A stretch of DNA of 23,294 nucleotides from Pseudomonadota bacterium (GTDB lineage: Bacteria; Desulfobacterota; Anaeroferrophillalia; Anaeroferrophillales; Tharpellaceae). Below the pieces are notes generated by a model. It was not told the DNA's origin and searched no databases. It was given only the letters and a program-made list of their open reading frames with translations. The position numbers and the translations under genes are program-made. The number at the start of each line of letters is the position of its first letter. Position 1 is the first letter of the stretch. The stretch is taken from the NCBI GenBank assembly GCA_030641485.1, contig DAOWHJ010000115.1, forward strand, positions 1-23,294. Direction: 5' to 3'. Shown here piece after piece: positions 6,580 through 13,233 of this stretch.

Positions 6580-8595
6580 CTATTGTAATTTCTCTTTTAA
6601 GGTTTCGATCTCCTGGTTGAGCGTTTCCCATTTACGGTAAGCCCAGCTTAATTTTTCTTCACACTCTTTCTTTTCAGCCGCCTGTTTTTTTATCATTTCA
6701 GGTGAAGTCTTTGAGTAGTAGTCAGGTTGGGAGAATGTCTGGTTGAAATTCTCATTATCCTTTTCAAGCTCTTCGCAGAGCTTTTCGGCAGCGCGACTCT
6801 CTTTTTGCAGGGGTTTTAATTGTTGGTTAATTTTTTTGCGTACAATTTGATCCTGTGGTTGACTTTTTTGGGGTGCTTTGGTTTTTGTGGTTTGCGCCTC
6901 AGGTTGGTTTGCTTTATCCGATCCTTTAGCTTTGGGGCCACTATTTTGTTTGTTTTCCAGCATTCGGCTGGGTTTGGTCTTGGTTTGTGTCGGGTCATCG
7001 CCACTAAGATGGTCGCAACCTAAATGATCAAGGTATTCAGCGTAGGTGCCCGGGTAGAGGTCGAAGCCGTCAGTTTTTAATTCAAGGATGCTGGTTGCAA
7101 GGCGATTGACAAGATAACGGTTGTGGCTAACAAAGATAATCGTGCCGGCAAATTTAACCAGAGCGTCAATAAATGTTTCAATAGATTCTAAATCAAGATG
7201 GTTGGTCGGTTCATCTAAAATCAGGACATTGCCCTTTTTTAAGACCAGTTTTGCGATGACCAGGCGGGCGGCTTCACCGCCGGAGAGGGCGGCAGTGCTC
7301 TTATGAACATCATCACCAGAAAAGAGCAGGTTGCCAAGGTGGCCTCTGATCACACCGATACTTTCACTCGGACCATAGCTGTAGAGGAATTCATAAGGTG
7401 AGGTGTTCGCTGGAATCAACTCTTTATGGTCCTGAGAAAAATATTCAGGATAGGTTTCGTAACCCCAGGAACAACTTCCCTGGTCGGCCTCAAGTTCATC
7501 CATAATGATTTTCAACAGGGTTGATTTGCCGATCCCATTAGGTCCGATAACGCCTAGGCGATCACCTTTATTGATTGTTAGTGAGACATTGCTTAAGACC
7601 TTTTTAGCGCCATATGACTTACTAATTGAATTTACCTTGAGAACGGTTTTTCCCGATGGTCGGCAGCAGGTGAAAGCTATTTTTGGATGGGCACGAGACG
7701 AGTAGAGCGGGGCGACCAGGTCTTTCTCCATCCGGTTGATCTGTTTCATCTTGCTTTGAGCTTGGCGGGCCTTACTCGCTTTGCCTTTGAAACGGGTAAC
7801 AAAGGTCTGGAGTTCACCCATCTTTTTCTCAGCCTTATCAGACTCCTGGCGCCGTTGTGTATCTTCAAGTTCGCGCGCTTTGAGATAGTAGTCGTAGTTG
7901 CCGGGGTATATTTTTATGGTTTGGTAATCAATGTCGGCGATATGGGTTGAGACCTGGTTGATAAAATCACGATCATGTGAAACGACAATGACCGTGCCTT
8001 TGTAGTCACTTAAGTATTCCTCAAGCCAGCGTACTGACATGATATCGAGATGGTTAGTTGGTTCATCCAACAACAGGACTTCAGGTTGGTTGAAGAGGCA
8101 TTGGGCCAGCAAAACCCTGAGTTTGTAACCTCCAGATAGTACTTGCATTGGTTGCGAATGGTAGATTGTCGCAATTCCTAGGCCCTCAAGCATTTGTGAG
8201 ATTTGGCTTTCGGCCTGATAGCCATCGTAGTGTTGAATGATTTCTTCAAGTTCAATTATGCGTTCAGACGAGGGCTTGGGCTCGGCCAAGATTCTCTCTT
8301 TCTCGGCAAAAGCGGTAAATAGTTCCATCTGTCCCTTCATGACAACATCAGTCAGCAGGTCATTCTCAAAGGCAAAATGATCCTGATTGAGAGTGCCAAC
8401 CCGCATTTTTGTCGGTAGACTGACGGCGCCACTGTCGGTACTTTCATGTCCGCACAAGATTCTTATGAAAGTTGATTTGCCCGCCCCATTCGGGCCGACA
8501 ACCCCATAGCGGTTGCCGGGGTCAAATTGGAGATTGACATCACTGAAAAGAGTCTGCCCGCCATAACTTTTACTTAAGTTGGTAACTGTAATCAT
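6580..8595 (-). CDS. ABC-F family ribosome-associated ATPase (Uup/YheS-like)
   Basis: This 671-residue protein has two ABC cassettes and no membrane segment. Cassette 1 has Walker A GPNGAGKST (from residue 34), signature LSGGYKLRV (153-161), and Walker B LLLDEPTNHLD (174-184). Cassette 2 has Walker A GPNGIGKST (351-359), signature LSGGEAARL (437-445), and Walker B LILDEPTNHLD (458-468). Between them, residues 240-295 form the charged P-site-tRNA interaction linker typical of ABC-F proteins. After a low-complexity K/Q/T/P linker (about 535-590) comes a C-terminal coiled coil (590-671) like the Uup CTD. ABC-F proteins bind the ribosomal E site and resolve stalled or early elongation complexes. 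The Uup and YheS subtypes cannot be separated with certainty here. It forms a two-gene operon with trmL. Confidence 0.93.
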   Translation of the reverse strand: MITVTNLSKSYGGQTLFSDVNLQFDPGNRYGVVGPNGAGKSTFIRILCGHESTDSGAVSLPTKMRVGTLNQDHFAFENDLLTDVVMKGQMELFTAFAEKERILAEPKPSSERIIELEEIIQHYDGYQAESQISQMLEGLGIATIYHSQPMQVLSGGYKLRVLLAQCLFNQPEVLLLDEPTNHLDIMSVRWLEEYLSDYKGTVIVVSHDRDFINQVSTHIADIDYQTIKIYPGNYDYYLKARELEDTQRRQESDKAEKKMGELQTFVTRFKGKASKARQAQSKMKQINRMEKDLVAPLYSSRAHPKIAFTCCRPSGKTVLKVNSISKSYGAKKVLSNVSLTINKGDRLGVIGPNGIGKSTLLKIIMDELEADQGSCSWGYETYPEYFSQDHKELIPANTSPYEFLYSYGPSESIGVIRGHLGNLLFSGDDVHKSTAALSGGEAARLVIAKLVLKKGNVLILDEPTNHLDLESIETFIDALVKFAGTIIFVSHNRYLVNRLATSILELKTDGFDLYPGTYAEYLDHLGCDHLSGDDPTQTKTKPSRMLENKQNSGPKAKGSDKANQPEAQTTKTKAPQKSQPQDQIVRKKINQQLKPLQKESRAAEKLCEELEKDNENFNQTFSQPDYYSKTSPEMIKKQAAEKKECEEKLSWAYRKWETLNQEIETLKEKLQ

Positions 8596-8641
8596 AATTT
8601 AGTTCTAAAATATTCGGTTAAAAATTTCGCCTGCCTTGCAC

Positions 8642-8673
8642 TCGAACAAAAAGTCTAGTTTTTCAAGACACCC
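8642..8673. repeat. Dispersed 32-bp intergenic repeat, copy B
   Basis: This is the partner of positions 1011-1042 (26/32 identical). It lies in the 207-bp spacer between the aminotransferase and ABC-F genes, about 50 bp upstream of the ABC-F start. On the minus strand it continues as GTTCGAGTGCAAGGC, which shares CGAGTGCA with the element at 4030-4049. Confidence 0.5.
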
Positions 8674-8696
8674 TTTAATCTATATAAAACCACAAA

Positions 8697-8751
8697 AGAG
8701 CACCTGGAATACTAAGTCATGCGAGCTAAACCTTCATATTTCTGGTGCTCT
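8697..8751 (-). terminator. Probable terminator of the aminotransferase gene, with a long loop
   Basis: AGAGCACC (8697-8704) pairs perfectly with GGTGCTCT (8744-8751). On the minus strand the stem can be extended inward by a few more pairs. The 3' arm is followed by CTTTTGTGGTTTTA, a weak broken U-tract. It lies about 50 nt downstream of the aminotransferase stop. The roughly 39-nt loop is longer than usual. Confidence 0.45.
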
Positions 8752-8802
8752 CAAAAAGTGTTTTCATTAGTAAAATAGTAAGGCGATAACTTTGTTTATG
8801 AA

Positions 8803-9999
8803 TCAAGAAAGATCTTTAATAAATTTAGATAACCTTTTGATACCTTTAACTATATTGTCCATAGATGTGGCATATGAGAGGCGCATGTAACCGGGAGTTC
8901 CGAAAGCTTCCCCGGGAACTGCAGCAATTTTAGCTTCATCAAGTAAAATCTCACACAGCGTCAAAGATGAGTCGATTTTTTTGCCCTTGCAGCTCTTGCC
9001 GATCAAGCCTTCGACATTTGGGAATGCATAAAAAGCACCTTGAGGGTTGAAGCATGAGACTTCCGGGATTTCGTTCAAAGCTTTAACAATGTAGGCCCGT
9101 CTCTCAGCAAAAGCGGTCAGGACGTTAATGACGTAGTCCTGGGGACCGTTGTAAGCCTCAATTGCGGCCATCTGTGAAATGGAAGTTGGATTTGAAGTGC
9201 TCTGACTTTGAATTTTGGTCATTGCCGCAATCAACGGCGCGGGTCCCGCCGTAAAGCCAATACGCCAGCCCGTCATCGAGTACGATTTAGAGACGCCATT
9301 TAAAATGATACAACGATCTTTAACTTCCGGGCTGATCTCGGCCGGAGAGCGCTGGGCAAAATTATCGTATGTTATATGCTCATAGATCTCGTCACTGATC
9401 AACAGAATATCATTTTTAACTACGACCTCAGCCAAGGCCTGAAGCTCACCCCAAGTGTAGGCAGCTCCAGTTGGGTTGGAGGGGGAGTTGATGACTACCG
9501 CTCTGGTTTTAGGAGTAATTGCAGCCTGAAGTCTTGCCGGTGAAAGTTTAAAACCCTCATCCTGGCTGGTCTCAAGTACAATCGGGATGCCGCCAGCCAA
9601 AGAGATCATGGGTGGGTATGAGACCCAGTATGGTGCCGGAACAATAACCTCATCGCCCGGATCCAGTAGGGCTTGGGCTAGGTTGTAAAATGAGTGTTTA
9701 CCGCCGCAAGAGACTATGATTTCATTTTCAGCATAATCAAGATTGTTCTCTCTTTTTAATTTGGCCACAATCGCCTGCCTCAGTTGTGGAATTCCCGGGA
9801 CGGCAGTATAGTTAGTGAAGCCATCCTGGATGGCTTTAATCCCGGCTTCCTTAATATTGTCTGGGGTGTCAAAATCAGGCTCACCTGCGCCAAAGTTGAC
9901 AACATCAATACCTTCTGCTTGCAGAAGTTTAGCTTTGGCGGTGATCGCTAGGGTCGGGGAGGGTTTAATCTCCTGTACGCGGGATGAAAGTCTAAGCAT
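8803..9999 (-). CDS. Class I PLP-dependent aspartate aminotransferase (subgroup Ib)
   Basis: This 398-residue enzyme is a fold-type I aminotransferase. Visible elements are GAGEPDFDTP (38-46), YTAVPGIPQLRQAI (64-77), SCGGKHSFYN (97-106), the PLP-contacting SPSNPTGA (172-179) and SDEIYEHITYD (202-212), and the Schiff-base lysine Lys238 in NGVSKSYSMTGWRIGF. The carboxylate-binding Arg is in the C-terminal YMRLSYA. The Lys at GGKH is, as I recall, where subgroup Ib enzymes bind the distal carboxylate of Asp/Glu, which favours aspartate (possibly also prephenate) over branched or aromatic substrates. The gene stands alone between tex and ABC-F, with GGAGAG before the ATG. Confidence 0.93.
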   Translation of the reverse strand: MLRLSSRVQEIKPSPTLAITAKAKLLQAEGIDVVNFGAGEPDFDTPDNIKEAGIKAIQDGFTNYTAVPGIPQLRQAIVAKLKRENNLDYAENEIIVSCGGKHSFYNLAQALLDPGDEVIVPAPYWVSYPPMISLAGGIPIVLETSQDEGFKLSPARLQAAITPKTRAVVINSPSNPTGAAYTWGELQALAEVVVKNDILLISDEIYEHITYDNFAQRSPAEISPEVKDRCIILNGVSKSYSMTGWRIGFTAGPAPLIAAMTKIQSQSTSNPTSISQMAAIEAYNGPQDYVINVLTAFAERRAYIVKALNEIPEVSCFNPQGAFYAFPNVEGLIGKSCKGKKIDSSLTLCEILLDEAKIAAVPGEAFGTPGYMRLSYATSMDNIVKGIKRLSKFIKDLS

Positions 10000-10118
10000 T
10001 GATTCTCTCCAGTGTTTGAAAAATTTCCTAAAAACAATATATTTTTGTCAGGTTTCAATCCGGGACTAAATATCACAGCTTAAGCTCCACTGCAATATTA
10101 AAAACTGGACCCAATAAG

Positions 10119-12251
10119 TTAATCTTTTCGCATTGAGAGCGCAATGCGGTGACGATTAAGGTCAATATCTAAAACCGTGACGGTTACGACTTGTCCGAGC
10201 TTGACTATCTCTTTGGGGTCACGGATGAAACGGTTGGCAAGTTGACTTATGTGGACCAAGCCATCCTGATGAACTCCAATATCCACAAAGGCACCAAATT
10301 TAGTGATGTTGGTGACCAGTCCGGGCAGACGCATTCCTTTGACCAAGTCGCTGACTTCACTAACTCCATCCTGAAAACGAAACTCAATAAACTCAGAGCG
10401 GGGGTCACGTCCAGGACGGCTGAGTTCGGCGATAATATCTTCAAGGGTCGGGCGCCCGGTGGTCTCGGAGGTGTATTTATCGATAATGATTTTCTCTCTG
10501 ACGTTTTCATCCGCTATTAGGTCTTTTACCGAAGCGCCGCAATCCTTTGCAATTTGTGAGACGAGATCATAGTTTTCGGGGTGAACGGCACTGGCATCGA
10601 GAGGGTTATTGCTATCCTTGATGCGTAAAAAACCGGCAGCTTGCTCAAAGGCTTTAGGTCCTAAACGAGGAACTTTCAGGAGCTTTTTACGAGAATTGAA
10701 AGGGCCATTTTCAGTGCGAAATTTGACAATGTTTCTTGCTATAGTGGGATTTAATCCGGCAACATAGGCTAAGAGTTGCGGGCTGGCGTTGTTGACCTCA
10801 ACCCCAACCATGTTGACACAGCTTATGACGACATCATCCAGACGTTGTTGGAGATGTTTCTGGTCAACATCGTGTTGGTATTGACCGACCCCGATCGCTT
10901 TAGGGTCAATTTTGATTAATTCTGAAAGCGGGTCCTGAAGACGGCGACCGATAGAGACGGCACCGCGAACCGTAAGGTCGTGGTCTGGGAACTCCTCTCG
11001 GGCGATATCAGAGGCTGAATAGACTGAGGCTCCGGCCTCGTTGACAACTGCAATAGTGATATTCTCAGGAAGTTTTAGCTCTCGAACAAAAGCTTCAGTT
11101 TCACGACCAGCGGTGCCGTTGCCAATCGCTATAGCTTCGATGTTGTAACGCCGACATAGTTCTTTAACTACTTTGGCAGCTTCGAGCTGCATTTTTTCAG
11201 AAGTAGTCGGATAGATAACCCCGTTCTCTAAAAGTTCTCCGGCGGCGTTAAGTACAGTAAACTTAGCCCCGGTACGAAATCCCGGATCCAGGGCCAGAAC
11301 TATTTTTTGTCCTAACGGAGGGGCGAGCAGTAACTCCTTTAAGTTGGTTGCAAACACCGTGATCGCTTCGGCCTCAGCTTTTTCTTTCAAGGTTTGTCGT
11401 AATTCGTTCTCCAAGGCCGGGGCGAGTAATCTTTTGTAAGCATCATCAAGTGCAATCCCAACCTCTTTGGCACTGGGGGTATTCTGAAGAATAAATTTTT
11501 TCTTGAGCATCTCCAGCGCTTTATCAGCCGGAGGCCGAATTGATAAACGCACTATTTTCTCTCTTTCAGCGCGCAGCATAGCGAGCAGTCGGTGACCTGC
11601 GACTTTTGCACTTTTTTCCCGCCAATCGAAGTAGTCGCGAAATTTTATACCATCCTCTTCTTTGCCTTTGATAACGACGGATCTTATTACACTTTCAGAA
11701 GTGAAATGAGATCGTAGTTTGCGACGTAAATTGGTGTTTTCGTTGACTTTTTCGGCGATAATATCCCGAGCTCCAGCCAGAGCCTCGGCGCTATTGTTAA
11801 TCTCTTTTTCGGGGTTTATATAGGACTGAGCCAAAATATCAGGATGCATCTCCTGTTGTTTGAGTAAGGTCTCAGCTAAAGGTGTAAGTCCACGCTCTCG
11901 CGCAACCAAAGCCCGAGTGCGTCGTTTGGGCCGGTAGGGGAGGTAGAGGTCTTCAAGTTCGGTTAATGAAGTTGCGGTGTTAACCTTAAGTTTCAACTCA
12001 GAGGTCAAGAGTTTTTGTTCAGTTAGAGAATCATGAATTGTTTGCCGGCGTTTTTCAAGGTTGGCCAGTTTTTCGAGGCGAATTTCAATCTCTTTGATTG
12101 CGACTTCGTCAAGAGAGCCAGTGGCTTCTTTACGATAGCGGGCAATAAAGGGAAGCGTAGCTCCGTCACTGAAAAGTTTGGCAACCGCATTAACTTGTGA
12201 TTCTCTTAATTTAAGTTCTACTGCAACAATTTTGCTGTGTGATATACCCAT
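10119..12251 (-). CDS. tex: Tex family transcription accessory/RNA-binding protein
   Basis: This 710-residue protein has full Tex architecture. The N-terminal helical domain includes LPFIARYRKEATGSLDE (33-49). Next come DLYLPYRPKRRTRA (101-114), a YqgF/RNase H-like domain (about 317-450, starting IVLALDPGFRTGAKFTVL), helix-hairpin-helix repeats (about 480-560, including VPRLGPKAFEQAAGFLRI), and a C-terminal S1 domain (about 638-708, GLVTNITKFGAFVDIGVHQDGLVHISQL). Tex binds nucleic acids and is related to eukaryotic Spt6; its role in transcription or RNA handling is conserved but incompletely defined. The gene is divergent from the flavoprotein gene, with a 136-bp shared spacer that shows no clear promoter pair. 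Confidence 0.97.
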   Translation of the reverse strand: MGISHSKIVAVELKLRESQVNAVAKLFSDGATLPFIARYRKEATGSLDEVAIKEIEIRLEKLANLEKRRQTIHDSLTEQKLLTSELKLKVNTATSLTELEDLYLPYRPKRRTRALVARERGLTPLAETLLKQQEMHPDILAQSYINPEKEINNSAEALAGARDIIAEKVNENTNLRRKLRSHFTSESVIRSVVIKGKEEDGIKFRDYFDWREKSAKVAGHRLLAMLRAEREKIVRLSIRPPADKALEMLKKKFILQNTPSAKEVGIALDDAYKRLLAPALENELRQTLKEKAEAEAITVFATNLKELLLAPPLGQKIVLALDPGFRTGAKFTVLNAAGELLENGVIYPTTSEKMQLEAAKVVKELCRRYNIEAIAIGNGTAGRETEAFVRELKLPENITIAVVNEAGASVYSASDIAREEFPDHDLTVRGAVSIGRRLQDPLSELIKIDPKAIGVGQYQHDVDQKHLQQRLDDVVISCVNMVGVEVNNASPQLLAYVAGLNPTIARNIVKFRTENGPFNSRKKLLKVPRLGPKAFEQAAGFLRIKDSNNPLDASAVHPENYDLVSQIAKDCGASVKDLIADENVREKIIIDKYTSETTGRPTLEDIIAELSRPGRDPRSEFIEFRFQDGVSEVSDLVKGMRLPGLVTNITKFGAFVDIGVHQDGLVHISQLANRFIRDPKEIVKLGQVVTVTVLDIDLNRHRIALSMRKD

Positions 12252-12387
12252 AGTTATTTTTTCGCTGGCTAAAATTGACTAGTTTTGTTAGGAAAGTTTC
12301 TGTTTAGTTTGTTTGTTGCCTACCCTTTTAGCATCTATCGATCATTTCTGACAAACTTAAAAAAGTAAAATCGGGGGAATAAATCTT

Positions 12388-13029
12388 ATGAAAGTTCTGG
12401 GAATATCAGGAAGTCCGCGCAAAGGTGAAAACTGTGATCGTTTGGTTAAGGAAGTTTTAAGTACGATCTCGGTTGAAACCGAGTTTGTTTCACTTGCGGG
12501 CAAGAGAATTGGCCCCTGTATCGCCTGTTTAGGGTGTGTTGAGGATAATATCTGTAAAGTTAAAGATGGTATGGCCGAATTGCGGCAGAAAATTATTGAA
12601 GCAGATGCTTATGTGATTGGTGCGGCCAACTACTACTCGGTTCTCAATGGTCTATCGCACTGTTTTCTTGAGCGTTTTTATCAATTTCGTCATCAGGAAG
12701 GCAAGGGCGTCAGTGGTAAACTTGCAGTTGCGATTGGGGTCGGCGGCCGCAATGGTGACCCGGTAGTTGATAATCTTAAAACTTTTTTTCAATATAATCA
12801 GATTGAGTGTGTCGGTTCACTTTCAGCTCAAGGGGTTGCCAACTGTTTTATTTGTGGCTATGGTGAAACCTGCAAAGTCGGTGCTGTCCATATGTTTTTT
12901 GGTCCGGGTACCAAAATTAATGAAGAGACCACCCCAAGCCTTGATAAACAACCGGAAAAACTCGAAGAGGCCCGTGAGTTGGGACGACTGCTTGATGCTC
13001 GATTGTTAGGATTTGCCGTTGCGACTTGA
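12388..13029 (+). CDS. Iron-sulfur flavoprotein (NADPH-dependent FMN reductase fold, Isf-like)
   Basis: This 213-residue flavodoxin-fold protein begins MKVLGISGSPRKGEN, the FMN phosphate-binding loop. The compact cluster motif follows: Cys44, Cys47, Cys50 and Cys56 (C-x2-C-x2-C-x5-C), which in Isf proteins binds a 4Fe-4S cluster. Further typical segments are ADAYVIGAANYYSVLNGLSHCFLERFY and AVAIGVGGRNGD. A second Cys-rich stretch (ANCFICGYGETCKVG) may be structural. Isf-like proteins move electrons from ferredoxin or NAD(P)H and have been linked to oxygen or radical defence in anaerobes; the partner here is unknown. GGGGGA lies about 10 nt before the ATG. The gene ends just before a truncated HPP-family remnant. 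Confidence 0.85.
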   Translation: MKVLGISGSPRKGENCDRLVKEVLSTISVETEFVSLAGKRIGPCIACLGCVEDNICKVKDGMAELRQKIIEADAYVIGAANYYSVLNGLSHCFLERFYQFRHQEGKGVSGKLAVAIGVGGRNGDPVVDNLKTFFQYNQIECVGSLSAQGVANCFICGYGETCKVGAVHMFFGPGTKINEETTPSLDKQPEKLEEARELGRLLDARLLGFAVAT

Positions 13030-13041
13030 TAGAAATGATAA

Positions 13042-13224
13042 ACTCTACACCCTCCAGGCGGTGCAACTGCCTTAATCGCAGTGATAGGGAGTAGTAAACT
13101 TCACAGTCTGGGCTATTTCTATGTGATTATGCCAGCTGGAATCGGTGCAATTATCATGTTGATAATTGCACTATTGGTTAATAATGTCCCAAAGAATCGT
13201 AGATATCCTAATTTTTGGTTGTAA
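13042..13224 (+). pseudogene. C-terminal remnant of an HPP-family integral membrane protein
   Basis: The frame from 13042 to the TAA at 13222-13224 encodes 60 residues: TLHPPGGATALIAVIG, then SSKLHSLGYFYVIMPAG, then a hydrophobic helix GAIIMLIIALLVNNV, then PKNRRYPNFWL. HPPGGATAL is the family-naming motif, and the RRYPxFW end is its normal C-terminus, so the 3' end is intact. Upstream in frame lie TAA, TGA and TAG stops within 12 bp, and the flavoprotein gene occupies the space where the missing N-terminal helices should be. No plausible start precedes the motif, so I read this as a 5'-deleted pseudogene. Some HPP proteins have been linked to nitrite transport. Confidence 0.85.
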
Positions 13225-13233
13225 ACAACTCTA

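Noticed and set aside
10036..10053. AAAAACAATATATTTTTG hairpin as a tex terminator
   Set aside because: The stem is A/T only and weak, with no following U-run; no terminator is claimed for tex.
13051..13110. Possible cobalamin riboswitch (GGTGCAACTGCC and nearby pairs) upstream of the BtuF-CbiZ gene
   Set aside because: The bases are fully explained by the HPPGGATALIAVIG coding remnant, and the conserved B12-box order (GCCACTG after the core) is missing.
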